Assembly: GCA_024703855.1 (NCBI GenBank)
Contig: CP087965.1
Location: forward strand, 1,124,001-1,188,000
Length of the DNA stretch: 64,000 nucleotides
Source of the DNA: Polaromonas sp. P2-4
Lineage (GTDB): Bacteria; Pseudomonadota; Gammaproteobacteria; Burkholderiales; Burkholderiaceae_C
Direction: 5' to 3'
Under the pieces are notes generated by a model. The model made no database searches and was not told where the DNA came from. It saw nothing but the letters and a program-made list of their open reading frames with translations. The position numbers and the translations under genes were made by a program. Shown in pieces: positions 33,398-43,004 of the stretch (its first letter is position 1; every line of letters starts with the position of its first letter).

Positions 33398-33898
33398 ATG
33401 ACCAAGACCACTTCCACCAAAACATCGGGCGCCATGCTGCCCTGGCTGGGCCTGGCGCTCATTTTGCTGATTGCCGACCAGTTCACCAAGGTGCTGATCC
33501 TCGGCTACTACCGCCTCGGTGACGCCACCTACTTGACCAGCTTCTTCAATGTCGTTCGGGTGCACAACTCCGGTGCTGCGTTTTCCTTTCTGGCGTCCGC
33601 GTCAGGCTGGCAGCGCTGGTTTTTCACCATCATCGGCATTGCGGCCGCGCTCTTCATTGTGTGGATGCTCAAGTCACACTCGGGTCAAAAGCTGTTCTCG
33701 TTCGCGCTGGCCTGCATTCTGGGCGGCGCGGTCGGCAACGTGATTGACCGCAGCCTGCACGGCTATGTGGTGGACTTTCTGGACTTTCACTATGGCAGCT
33801 GGCATTTTCCGGCTTTCAACATTGCCGACAGCGCCATCACCGTCGGTGCGGTCTGCCTGATTCTGGATGAGTTACTCCGCGTGCGAAAAACAAAATAG
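33398..33898 (+). CDS. lspA: Prolipoprotein signal peptidase (signal peptidase II)
   Basis: 166-residue inner-membrane aspartyl protease removing lipoprotein signal peptides. Four hydrophobic segments; catalytic Asp residues in [15 protein letters not shown] and [11 protein letters not shown]. The ATG directly follows the ileS stop, so the two are coupled. Substrates in this window would include the tannase-like and I9-like lipoproteins. Confidence 0.95.
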   Translation: MTKTTSTKTSGAMLPWLGLALILLIADQFTKVLILGYYRLGDATYLTSFFNVVRVHNSGAAFSFLASASGWQRWFFTIIGIAAALFIVWMLKSHSGQKLFSFALACILGGAVGNVIDRSLHGYVVDFLDFHYGSWHFPAFNIADSAITVGAVCLILDELLRVRKTK

Positions 33899-33954
33899 CC
33901 AGGGCGCCAACTTGCTTCAGGGCCCCAAGTCAGGCGTATAGTTGCCCTGAAAAT

Positions 33955-35610
33955 ATGAAGCATTTGTTGAATTTATTGGCGGCCATTGCGCTGCTCGTCT
34001 GGGGCACCCATCTTGTACGTACCGGCATCCTGCGGGTGTTCGGGGCCAATTTGCGCCATGTGCTGGCGCGCAGCATCAGCAACCGCCTCACGGCCGCCGC
34101 CTCCGGCATTGGCGTGACCGCGCTGGTGCAGTCCAGCACCGCCACCTCGCTGATCATCTCCTCCTTTGTCGGGCAAGGCCTGGTGGCCCTGCCGCTGGCG
34201 CTGGCCGTCATGCTGGGCGCAGACATTGGCACCAGCGTGATGGCGGTGGTGTTCTCGTTTGACCTCTCCTGGCTCTCGCCGCTGTTCATCTTCGTGGGCG
34301 TGGTGCTGTTCATCTCAAAGCAAGACACCAACATCGGCCGTTTTGGCCGCGTCCTGATTGGCCTGGGCTTGATGCTGCTGGCGCTGCGACTGGTCACGGC
34401 GTCCACCGAAGTGCTGACGCAGGCCCCTGCTGTCAAGGCTCTGCTCGCATCGCTGAGCAGTGACCTGCTGCTTGAAATTACGGTAGGTGCGTTTTTGGCT
34501 GTCGCGTCTTATTCAAGCCTGGCAATTGTGCTGCTCACGGCCACGCTGGCCGCCTCCAGCGTGATTCCCATCGACGTGGCGCTGGGCCTGGTGCTGGGTG
34601 CCAACCTGGGCAGCGGTCTGCTGGCCGTGATTACCACCCTGCGCGCTACATTTGAAGTGCGGCAGGTGCCACTGGGCAATTTGGTGTTCAAGCTGCTGGG
34701 CGTGGCCATCACCGCCCCATTTGTTGGCCTGTGGCTGCGCCATGCGCGTCCCTACCTTGGCGAGCCTGCCACCGTGGTGGTGCTGTTTCACCTGACCTTC
34801 AATCTGCTGGTGGGCCTGGTGTTTATCGGCTGGACGCAGGTGATTGCACGCTGGGTTGAAAAACTGCTGCCCAAGCCCGACAAAACGACCGCCAGTGGCC
34901 GACCGCATCACCTGGACCCGTCCGCCTTGGCAACGCCCTCCCTGGCGATTTCGTGCGCGGCGCGTGAGGCGCTGTACCAGGCCGATGTGGTGGAAACCAT
35001 GCTGCGCGGTGTGCTGGAAGTCATCAAAAAGACGATCTCAAGCTGGCAGGAGACCTGCGCAAGATGGACGACACGGTGGATGAGCTGTACTCGTCCATCA
35101 AGTACTACCTGACCAAAATCTCGCGCGAGGCACTGGGCGAAGAAGAAAGCCGCCGCTGGACCGACATCATCAGCTTCACCATCAACATGGAGCAGATCGG
35201 CGACATCATCGAGCGGGTGCTGATTGACATTGAGGACAAAAAAATCAAGCCGGGCCGCCATTTTTCAGAGGCCGGCATGGCCGAAATCGCCGAGCTGCAT
35301 GACCGGCTGATTGACAACCTGCGCCTGGGCATGAGCGTGTTTTTGAACGGCACGGTGCGCGACGCGCAGAAACTGCTGGAAGAAAAAGCGCTTTCGCGAC
35401 CTGGAGCGCGCCTACGCCACCAGCCACCTGGGCCGGCTGTCGGACAACACCATGCAAAGCATTGAGACCAGTTCGCTGCACATTGATTTGATCAGCGACT
35501 TAAAACGCATCAACTCGCACATCTGCTCCATCGCCTACCCGATTCTGGACTCGGCCGGCGCGCTGGCACCCAATCGCCTGAGGCCCGCTACGCTTACCGG
35601 TAAGCCCTGA
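33955..35610 (+). CDS. Na/Pi-cotransporter family protein with PhoU-like domain (frameshifted)
   Basis: Inner-membrane Na+/phosphate symporter homologue. N-terminal ~310 residues hold eight or more membrane segments with the LVQSSTATSLIISSF motif of the first inverted repeat and a weaker second repeat (VASYSSLAIVLL). The C-terminal helical PhoU-like domain begins near SLAISCAAREALYQADVVET and is split by indels near 35040 and 35390, resuming as KMDDTVDELYSSIKYYLTKI and FRDLERAYATSHLGRLSDNT. Stop at 35608-35610. A role in phosphate export or uptake is known for the family only. Confidence 0.88.
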
Positions 35611-35637
35611 CCTCGCCAATAGGCCTTGGGTGTGGGC

Positions 35638-36455
35638 TCAAGGCAGTTTCATCACATCTGCAAGAATCAGCGCCGCTTCGGTGGTGAATTCACCCCGCTG
35701 CATGGCCTGAAGCAATTGCCCGGCGTCCATCAGGCAAAACTGCTCAACCTCGCCATCCTGGTTGTTGGGCACCAGGCCCTCCGGCACGGTGCAGCAATAC
35801 CAGTCGATCTGTTCACGGACATAACCCGCGCCCTTGCCATTGCTGGCGGGCCAGCAGGTGGTGAGGCACCCGCCGTAGCGCATGGGCTGCAAATCGGCCA
35901 CCTGCAGCCCGGCTTCTTCCCAGGTCTCACGCGTCAATGCAGTTTCAGTCGTGTCGGCCGCCGACACCATGCCGCCCATCAGCGTGTCCCACAGGCCGGG
36001 GTCGTTGGCCTTGTCGAAAGGCGCTGCTGCACCCAGAAGCGGCCGTCGGGCGTTTGCCCCACCAGGTGTACGGCCAGCGTGGTGATACCCAGCGGCCGGA
36101 CGGCGGCCCGTTCCACCGTGCCTTTGCGGTGCCCCAGCTCGTCAGTCACCGCGAGTTGCTCATTGCGCCAGGTACCGGCCAGGCCGGCTTCATGCAAGGC
36201 CGTCGCCACGCGGCCCAGGCTGGTCGTCACGTCACCCATCAGACGCCAGCCCAGCGATGCAGGACGCTCTTCTTTTAATAGCTGGTGGTGCCCGCCCAAT
36301 AAGGGCTGAAGGGCTATTTGATGTAAAAAATCAGGTTCTACCGAGCCTATGACCGATTCGCCGGCCCAGAGCGGCACGCGCGGCCTCAAGGGTGGCTGGA
36401 TGGCCCCCCCGCGCAAAGCGCGCAACCAGTCCCGATCAAAAGCAGGCGGCGCCAT
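35638..36455 (-). CDS. Nudix hydrolase with DUF4743 N-terminal domain (frameshifted)
   Basis: Nudix box GGMVSAADTTETALTRETWE EAGL (split for length), with the first Glu replaced by Asp, as in the DUF4743/thiamine-pyrophosphokinase-related Nudix group. The N-terminal ~150 residues (RDWLRALRGGAIQPPLRPRV) form the DUF4743-like part. An indel near 36015 separates WVQQR from the Nudix box. Residues ALQPLLGGHHQLLK derive from a mini-element at 36272-36313. Convergent with the Na/Pi gene. Confidence 0.82.
36272..36313 (-). repeat. Palindromic mini-element inside the Nudix gene
   Basis: On the gene strand: GCCCTTCAGCCCTTATTGGG CGGGCACCACCAGCTATTAA (split for length), the same orientation as the intergenic copy at 3781. 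The frame is kept and it adds about ALQPLLGGHHQLL. Confidence 0.7.
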
Positions 36456-36464
36456 GACGCGTCC

Positions 36465-37448
36465 TTACAGCGTGAGAATGGTGCAGCCCGTGGTTTTGCG
36501 CGCTTCCAGGGTGCGATGGGCTTCGGCCACATCGGCCAGCGCAAAACGCTGGTCGATGCGAATCACCACCTTGCCGCTGGTGACCATCTCAAACAGGTCG
36601 TCAGCCATCTCTTGTGTGGTTTCCCGCGTGGTGATGTGGCTGAACAGGGTTTGGCGCGTCACGTAGAGCGAGCCTTTGGGCCCCAGAATGCCGGGCGAAA
36701 ATGGCGCGACCGGGCCCGAGGCATTGCCAAAACTCGCCATCAGGCCAAAGGGGCGCAGGCAATCGAGCGAGCGGTCAAAGGTGTCTTTGCCGACCGAGTC
36801 GTAGACCACCTTGACTCCCTTGCCACCCGTAATTTCTTTCACGCGAGCCACAAAATCTTCCTTGGTGTAGTTGATGACATGGGCCGCGCCGTGCGCCTTG
36901 GCCAGCGCACATTTTTCATCAGAGCCCGCCGTGCCAATCAGTTGCAGACCCATGGCCTTGGCCCACTGGCAGGCAATCAGGCCCACGCCGCCAGCCGCCG
37001 CGTGAAACAACACAAAGTCGCCCTCTTTCAAGCCGCCTTGCGGCTGCGTGCGGCGCAGCAGGTATTGGGCGGTGAGCCCCTTGAGCATCATGGCCGCGCC
37101 CGTTTCAAACGAGATCGCATCGGGCAGCTTGCACACGCATTTGGCGGGCATCACACGCACCTCGCAGTAGCTGCCGGGCGGCTGGCTGGCGTAGGCCGCG
37201 CGATCGCCCACCTTCAGATGTGCCACGCCCTCGCCCACGGCTTCCACCACGCCCGACGCTTCCATGCCCAGTTGCACCGGCATGGGCAGCTGGTACAGGC
37301 CGCTACGCTGATAAACGTCAATGAAATTCAGGCCAATGGCCTTGTGGCGAATGCGAATCTCGCCGGGGCCGGGTTCGCCAACAGTAACGTCAACAAGCTT
37401 GAGTTCTTCGGGGCCACCGTGCTGGTGAATCTGGACGGCGAGGGGCAT
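36465..37448 (-). CDS. NADPH:quinone oxidoreductase (zeta-crystallin type)
   Basis: 327-residue zinc-free medium-chain reductase, intact. NAD(P)-binding motif is AAAGGVGLIACQWAKAMG (~150), with VVYDSVGKDTFDRSL and GSLYVTRQTLFSHI typical of QorA. The start is ATG 37448 with GGAAATTC upstream. Divergent from the 37.7 kb catabolic cluster. Confidence 0.92.
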   Translation of the reverse strand: MPLAVQIHQHGGPEELKLVDVTVGEPGPGEIRIRHKAIGLNFIDVYQRSGLYQLPMPVQLGMEASGVVEAVGEGVAHLKVGDRAAYASQPPGSYCEVRVMPAKCVCKLPDAISFETGAAMMLKGLTAQYLLRRTQPQGGLKEGDFVLFHAAAGGVGLIACQWAKAMGLQLIGTAGSDEKCALAKAHGAAHVINYTKEDFVARVKEITGGKGVKVVYDSVGKDTFDRSLDCLRPFGLMASFGNASGPVAPFSPGILGPKGSLYVTRQTLFSHITTRETTQEMADDLFEMVTSGKVVIRIDQRFALADVAEAHRTLEARKTTGCTILTL

Positions 37449-37600
37449 GGTGAATTTCCTTTGGGTGATTGTCAAAAAATCTGCACCACATCCTGCCATA
37501 TATCCCATAGCCCCGTCCTGTAGGAAGACGGAACAGGGCGAAGCCCATGCAAGACGGCAGAAAAAAGTAGCTTCCGCGCTTTACTAGGGTAAACACTTAT

Positions 37601-37630
37601 TTGTCAAATCGTTCCCTTCAGTGGTACAGT
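37601..37630 (+). promoter_or_regulatory. Putative sigma70 promoter of the 37.7-43 kb cluster
   Basis: TTGTCA (37601), 18 bp spacer, TACAGT (37625). TTGTC and a later GACAA (about 37643) form a spaced inverted repeat around it, a possible regulator site. It lies about 64 bp upstream of the first gene, in the 245 bp divergent region after qor. Confidence 0.5.
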
Positions 37631-37693
37631 GTTCCTGTTAGCGAGACAAATCATTTTCCGTATTCGTGTTTCATTTATCCGTGGAGACTTCTC

Positions 37694-38679
37694 ATGATCA
37701 ACAAACTTGCCAAAAAATACCTCTTGAGCGCATGCGTACTTGCGCTGGCGGGTGCGACGTCGCTAGCCAGCGCCCAGCCCTTCCCAAGCAAGCCGGTCAA
37801 ACTCATCGTGCCCTATCCGGCAGGAGCGCCGGTGGACAACTTTGCACGGGGTTTGGGCGAGGCGCTCACCGGCTTATGGGGGCAACCGGTTATCGTTGAC
37901 AACCGGCCCGGCGCCAATGAAATCATCGCCGCCTCCTTCGTGGCGAAAGCCCCGGCCGATGGCTATACGCTGTTGCTGGGTTCAGACGCGGCCTTTACGC
38001 ATAACGCGTTTCTCTATTCCAAGATGCCCTACGACGCAGACAAGGATCTGAGCCCCATCACACGGGCCGTTCACTTCAACATGGTGCTGATCACCAAGGG
38101 TGATCTGAAGACGCCAACACTCAAAGACTTTGTGGCCCTGATGAAAAAGAGGGCACCAAACACAGCTACGCCTCGGCCGGCAGCGGTGGAACCACGCACC
38201 AGGCATTGGAGAGCCTCAAACAGGAAGCCGCGTTTGACATGATCCACGTGCCCTACAAGGGCATTGCTCCGGCCATACAGGACATGCTGGGCGGCAACAT
38301 CGACGCCATGGTGGCCGGAGCCTCTGCGGCCATCCCTCACCTGCAAAGTGGCAAGGTCAAGATACTGGCAATTGCCGGGTCCAAGCGTGCCAAGGCGCTG
38401 CCGGATGTCCCCACCTTTGCCGAATCCGGCTACCCCAACGTGATGGCCAACCTCTACCTGGCGCTGGCCGGCCCTGCCGGAACACCGCCCGCCATCGCGA
38501 ACAAAATCACGGCTGACGTACAGAAGGTGCTGAAAAGCAAGGAGTTCCTCGACCGGTTCGTCGATCCCTACGGCTATGAGCCCATTGGGGACACGCCGCA
38601 ACAGTTTGAAGCCTTCCTGAAAAAGGACAAAGACGTTTCCGGCAAGCGCATCAAGGCACTGGGGATCAAACTTGACTAA
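37694..38679 (+). CDS. Bug/TctC-family solute-binding protein (frameshifted)
   Basis: Signal peptide ending LASAQ, then PFPSKPVKLIVPYPAGAPVD, ADGYTLLLGSD, VPYKGIAPAIQDMLGG and LPDVPTFAESGYP. A shift near 38148, between LMKK and GTKHSYASAGSGG, splits it. GGAGA lies before the ATG at 37694. First gene of the cluster; it overlaps the aldolase gene by 8 bp. Confidence 0.88.
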
Positions 38680-39433
38680 GACCAGCTTCCGGCAACTGGT
38701 GCGTGCACGCAACCGGCTGGTGGGCACCTTTGTCAAGACGGCCAGCCATCAGACGGTTGAGGTCCTCGGGACCACCGGGCTGGACTTCATTGTCATTGAC
38801 GCTGAACACGCGCCCTTCAGTCAGAATGCGCTGGACACCTGCCTGCTCGCTGCCAGAGCCACGCAGCTGCCCGCGCTGGTCAGGATTGCCGATACCGAGC
38901 CGGCCACGATACTGCAGGCACTGGACATGGGCGCTACCGGATTGCTGGTACCCCACGCCAAGACGGTTGCGGGCATCCATGCGGTGCTGGCATGCACTCA
39001 GTACCGCCGTGGCAGCAGGGGATTTTCCAACTCATCCCGAGCCGGACAGTACGGCACGACTCCCATGCTGCAGCTGGTGGACTCCTCCGACCAGGAGGTC
39101 GCAGTGGTGTTCCAGATCGAGGATCGTGAGGCCGTTGAAGCGATAGAGACCTTGGCCGCCATGGAGGAAGTGGATGGCTTCCTGATCGGACGTGCCGACC
39201 TGGCCATGTCCTATGGCGTTTTTGACGCAGCACACCCCGAGGTGTATGCGGCTGCGGTTCTTGTCTGCAAGGCTTGTGCGGCGGCTAACAAGCCGGTGGG
39301 CATGTTCCTGGCCGACGCGAGCGAACTGGAGCACTGGGTTCAATTGGGCGTCAGCCTGTTTGTGATGGGATCCGATCAGGCCTTGCTGCGTGCACAGGCC
39401 AACGCAATGGCCAGCAAAGTCCGGTCTGCCTGA
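38672..39433 (+). CDS. HpcH/HpaI-family aldolase
   Basis: 253-residue class II pyruvate aldolase-like TIM barrel, intact. FIVIDAEHAPFSQNALD, the metal ligands in FQIEDREAVE (Glu) and IGRADLAMS (Asp), and LVPHAKTVAG fit the family. It would split a 4-hydroxy-2-oxoacid into pyruvate plus an aldehyde, or catalyse a related C-C cleavage. Translation is coupled to the upstream binding protein. Confidence 0.9.
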   Translation: MTKTSFRQLVRARNRLVGTFVKTASHQTVEVLGTTGLDFIVIDAEHAPFSQNALDTCLLAARATQLPALVRIADTEPATILQALDMGATGLLVPHAKTVAGIHAVLACTQYRRGSRGFSNSSRAGQYGTTPMLQLVDSSDQEVAVVFQIEDREAVEAIETLAAMEEVDGFLIGRADLAMSYGVFDAAHPEVYAAAVLVCKACAAANKPVGMFLADASELEHWVQLGVSLFVMGSDQALLRAQANAMASKVRSA

Positions 39434-39470
39434 TGAACGGAAACTCTTTTAATACGGAGAGGAATATTTT

Positions 39471-39842
39471 ATGACTCAAATGTTTGACTGGAACACACTG
39501 CCTCGCGAATTCGTGCGCGAAGGCATTGAACGCTGCGGTTTTCGTGGCGAAGACGTGATCATGGTGATGAACTTCGTGCAGCCCAGAATCCAGGTCCGCC
39601 CGCATCAGCACGACTTCGAGCAGATCGCCATCTGCGTTCAGGGACGCATGAACTACCACGTCGGTGATCAGGTGTTCGAAATGACGCCTGGCTGCATGGT
39701 CCGCGTGCCGCCGCACACCCTGCACTATGTCGAGCCCATTGGCGACGAGGTGGCGCTCAACCTGGACGTGTTCGCCCCCATCCGTGATGACTACAAGCAC
39801 CTGGTGGAGTACCAGGCTGCCGAATTTGCTGACAAACCCTGA
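39471..39842 (+). CDS. Small cupin-domain protein
   Basis: 123-residue single cupin, intact. Metal-binding motif 1 is RPHQHDFEQIAICVQG and motif 2 lies around GCMVRVPPHTLHYVEPIGDE. It could be an isomerase, a dioxygenase or a binding protein; no substrate can be named. Good AGGAATAT-spaced ATG at 39471; 12 bp before the next gene. Confidence 0.85.
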   Translation: MTQMFDWNTLPREFVREGIERCGFRGEDVIMVMNFVQPRIQVRPHQHDFEQIAICVQGRMNYHVGDQVFEMTPGCMVRVPPHTLHYVEPIGDEVALNLDVFAPIRDDYKHLVEYQAAEFADKP

Positions 39843-39854
39843 GGAGATCCGAAC

Positions 39855-40802
39855 ATGACAACCGCAACATCTGCCAATCCGACGGCGTGGCGCACCACCG
39901 ATCCCGGTCTGCCTGACCGCTTGCTTGAAGGCGCCATTGACCTGCACTGCCACAGTGGTCCCTCGGTCATGCCACGTTACTTTGACCACTACGATGCCAT
40001 GCAGGAAGCCTCTTCCGTCGGCATGCGGGCCCTGCTCATCAAGGACCACTACTACTCGGCCACGCCTGTGACCGAAGTGCTCAACAAGCACTTTTCCCAC
40101 CTGAAAGTGACCTTGCTGTCGGGCGTACCGCTGAACAACACCACCGGCGGGCTCAACATGTATGCCGTGGAGCACGGCATCAAGCTCGGGGCCAAACTGG
40201 TCTGGATGCCGACTTTTTCAGCCAAAAACCACCTGGATCACCACAAGCAGGACGAGCACTTCAAGGACAAGTTCCCGCAGACCAAAAAGGTCATGATCGA
40301 ACCGACACCGCTGACCGTCACGGACGGGGCTGGCAAGCTGCGGCCCGAGGTGCTGCCGATTCTGGACCTGATTGCAGAAAGCGACATTGTTCTTTCCTCG
40401 GGACATCTGCACATCAGCGAAATTTGGCCGCTGTTTGAAGAGGCCAAGCGGCGTGGGGTCAAGCGGCTGCTGTGTAATCACCCGACCTATGTGGTGGACG
40501 CCTCGCTCGACGACATACGCCAGCTGGTGGGCATGGGTGCCTACATGGAACACTCCATGTGCATGTTCGTTCCCGGCTCCAAGTTCAAGTTCTACGACCC
40601 GCCCGAGTTGCAGGCCATGATCACCGCCGGCACGGTGGATCACACGATTCTGGGATCTGATCTGGGGCAAATCGGAAACCCACGACTCGTCGACGGCTTC
40701 AAAAACGTCATCGAAACCTGTCTCGATATGGGCTACAGCGAAGCAGAGGTTCGAAAAATGGTGTCGACCAATGCCGCCAATCTGATCGGACTTGAGACTT
40801 GA
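39855..40802 (+). CDS. DUF6282-type amidohydrolase-like protein
   Basis: 315 residues, intact. AIDLHCHSGPSVMPRYFDHY gives an amidohydrolase-like metal HxH; further His candidates are KDHYYSATP, SSGHLHISEIW and LCNHPTYVVD, and an Asp in ILGSDLGQIGNPRL, the usual order for a TIM-barrel metal hydrolase. I assign it to DUF6282 from memory. Possibly hydrolyses a lactone or cyclic amide in the pathway of this cluster. Confidence 0.8.
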   Translation: MTTATSANPTAWRTTDPGLPDRLLEGAIDLHCHSGPSVMPRYFDHYDAMQEASSVGMRALLIKDHYYSATPVTEVLNKHFSHLKVTLLSGVPLNNTTGGLNMYAVEHGIKLGAKLVWMPTFSAKNHLDHHKQDEHFKDKFPQTKKVMIEPTPLTVTDGAGKLRPEVLPILDLIAESDIVLSSGHLHISEIWPLFEEAKRRGVKRLLCNHPTYVVDASLDDIRQLVGMGAYMEHSMCMFVPGSKFKFYDPPELQAMITAGTVDHTILGSDLGQIGNPRLVDGFKNVIETCLDMGYSEAEVRKMVSTNAANLIGLET

Positions 40803-40865
40803 AGAGGTGGCAACTCTCGCCACCATGCCCAGGCCATGCCAAACCCTGAGATCAGGAAACAAACC

Positions 40866-41837
40866 ATGAAACTAGCTCGAAAACTGTTTTTTCCCCTATG
40901 TCTGCTCGTGGCTAGCGTTGGCTTGGCGGCGGCTCAAACCTATCCGACGAAGCCGGTCCGGCTCATCGTGCCGTTCGCCCCGGGCGGCGCCGTCGACATC
41001 GCCGGGCGCATCATGGCCCAAGCGCTCACGACAGCGCTCCACCAGTCCTTCATCGTCGAGAACCGGCCCGGCGTGGGCGGGCTGCTCGCGCTCGACGCCG
41101 TGGCGAAATCAGCCCCGGACGGCTACACGCTCGCGGTGGGCGCCGCGGGACCTCTGACGATCAGCCCGTCGCTCTACAAGGACCGCGGCTTTGATCCGCT
41201 CACACAACTGGCCCCGGTGATCTGGTTCGCCAGCACACCGGGCGTGCTGGTGGTGAAGACCGGTCTCCAAGCCACGAACCTAAAGGAACTTCTCGCACTG
41301 TCCAAATCGACATCCGCCGGCCTCAACATGGCATCTGCCGGCAGTGGCAGCATCAACCACCTGATGGGCGAGTACTTTCAGAGCCAGGCCGGTGTGAAAT
41401 GGGTGCATATTCCCTACAAGGGCAGCAGCCCGGCGCTCACCGACCTGATGGGCGGCGGTGTGGACGTGATGATGGACCTCGTCCCTACAGCGACGCCCTA
41501 CGTGAAAGCCGGCAAGCTGCGTGCGATCGCGGTCACCACTACAAAGCGCTCGCGCCAGCTCCCGGAAGTTCCGACCCTGCAGGAGCTCGGCTACAAGGAT
41601 TTCAATGTCAGCTCGTGGCTTTCACTTCTTGCACCCAAGGGAACGTCGCCGGAGATCGTGGCGAAACTGAATACGGCGCTCAACACCGCGCTGAAATCGC
41701 CTGAAATGCAGGAGCGCCTCGCAGCAATCGGCGCCGAACCCGAAGGCGGCACACCGGAGCGGGTGGCGCAACAGGTGCGCGTGGAGATGCCGCGCTGGGC
41801 AGAGATCATCCGCACCTCCGGCGCCAAGCCAGAATGA
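40866..41837 (+). CDS. Bug/TctC-family solute-binding protein
   Basis: 323 residues, intact. Signal peptide MKLARKLFFPLCLLVASVGL ending AAAQ; then TYPTKPVRLIVPFAPGGAVD, PDGYTLAVGAAG, IPYKGSSPALTDLMGG and LPEVPTLQELGYKDF. Second binding protein of the cluster, with only moderate similarity to the first, suggesting two different ligands. ATG at 40866; an upstream ATG at 40836 would spoil the signal peptide. Overlaps the next gene by 4 bp (ATGA). Confidence 0.92.
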   Translation: MKLARKLFFPLCLLVASVGLAAAQTYPTKPVRLIVPFAPGGAVDIAGRIMAQALTTALHQSFIVENRPGVGGLLALDAVAKSAPDGYTLAVGAAGPLTISPSLYKDRGFDPLTQLAPVIWFASTPGVLVVKTGLQATNLKELLALSKSTSAGLNMASAGSGSINHLMGEYFQSQAGVKWVHIPYKGSSPALTDLMGGGVDVMMDLVPTATPYVKAGKLRAIAVTTTKRSRQLPEVPTLQELGYKDFNVSSWLSLLAPKGTSPEIVAKLNTALNTALKSPEMQERLAAIGAEPEGGTPERVAQQVRVEMPRWAEIIRTSGAKPE

Positions 41838-42883
41838 CGTCCCTCGCCACGCAGATCGGGACGCTGCGGCTCAAAATCCCGTCATCGCTGCTGCCGGTGA
41901 GCACTTGCAGACCGCATCCGGCATCCGTGCCGCGCTCGCGGCAGGGCGCGGCGGTCGTGATCGCGAAATCGACCAACGAAACAGCGGCCGCGCGCCTGCA
42001 ACTTGAGCAAGCCGAGTACCGCCTGCTCGACGAAAACTGGAACGTCCAGCCCTGGACCTTTCGTGCGCCAGTGCCGCCCTTCGTCCTGAGCCGCTCGGGC
42101 CTCATCGGCCGCGAGGTCGACGACTGGGTTGCCGAGATCGCGGCACTCGATGCCGAGGCGGCAAAGCAGAACGCTTACGTCGCCGGCAGCGTGATCCTCG
42201 CCGATCTGGATGCCGGCGTCGAGATCGGACGAAAATTCCAGCGCGCGGGGGTGCGTATCCTCGAATTCAACATCGGCACCCCTTACGGCGACGAAGCAAG
42301 CGTGGTGACGACCGAGCGTTCGGCCGAACGCGTGGCAACCGTCGTACGCGCCATGCGCCAAGGCGTCGATCGCATGGCGCTTTGGGTCAAACTCACGGGC
42401 CAGAGCGAGAACGTGGCGGCGCTGGCCCACGCGGCGAAGCAGGCCGGCGCCGATGCAGTCGTGATGATCGGTCGACCGCTCGGCATGCTGCCGGACCTCG
42501 AGACGATGCGCCCGCTGATCAACACGAATGCAGCGTATGGTGGTCGCTGGGCGCTGCCGCTTTCCTGCTACTGGCTCGCGAAAACACGCAAGGCGCTCGG
42601 CCCGCAATATCCGTTAATCGGCACGAACGGCGCCCAGGACGGCCAGGACGTGGCGCGCATGCTGCTCGCAGGTGCGTCAGCCGTTGAAATGTGTACGGCT
42701 GTGCTCGCTGGCGGCTTTGGCGTCATCCACGAGACAATTACACAGCTCGAACGCTACCTCGACGGCAAGAAGCTTGACGCCACAGCGCTGATCGGCCACG
42801 CGGCAGATGCGGTACAGAGCTTTGCTGAACAGCCCGCGAACGGCAGCTGGCGGCATCATGTGCCGCCGCAGACGCTGGAATGA
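41834..42883 (+). CDS. Dihydroorotate dehydrogenase-like flavoprotein (class 1 fold; locally frame-scrambled)
   Basis: FMN TIM barrel related to class 1 dihydroorotate/dihydropyrimidine dehydrogenases. AAVVIAKSTNETAA, ILEFNIGTPYGDE, MALWVKLTGQSENV, GTNGAQDGQDVARMLLAGAS and VEMCTAVLAGGFGVI are the family landmarks. Residues ~15-37 look wrong; the alternative frame reads NPVIAAAGEHLQTASGIRAA, so a lost A near 41876 and an extra G near 41945 compensate. True pyrimidine synthesis is unlikely given the catabolic context; it may reduce or oxidise a ring intermediate. Confidence 0.8.
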   Translation: MTSLATQIGTLRLKIPSSLLPVSTCRPHPASVPRSRQGAAVVIAKSTNETAAARLQLEQAEYRLLDENWNVQPWTFRAPVPPFVLSRSGLIGREVDDWVAEIAALDAEAAKQNAYVAGSVILADLDAGVEIGRKFQRAGVRILEFNIGTPYGDEASVVTTERSAERVATVVRAMRQGVDRMALWVKLTGQSENVAALAHAAKQAGADAVVMIGRPLGMLPDLETMRPLINTNAAYGGRWALPLSCYWLAKTRKALGPQYPLIGTNGAQDGQDVARMLLAGASAVEMCTAVLAGGFGVIHETITQLERYLDGKKLDATALIGHAADAVQSFAEQPANGSWRHHVPPQTLE

Positions 42884-43004
42884 TGATGCATTGGACACAC
42901 GTTGTTATGGCTTGCCGCAAGACTTGAAGGTCGCCGGAAACCAGTACAGCTGATCTAATAGGACGCACATCAATACATTTACAGCGAAGAAAACAGACTT
43001 GACC

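Noticed and set aside
41834..42883. pyrD of pyrimidine biosynthesis
   Set aside because: Placed between a Bug protein and IclR in a catabolic cluster; similarity is to the class 1 fold in general, so no biosynthetic assignment is made.
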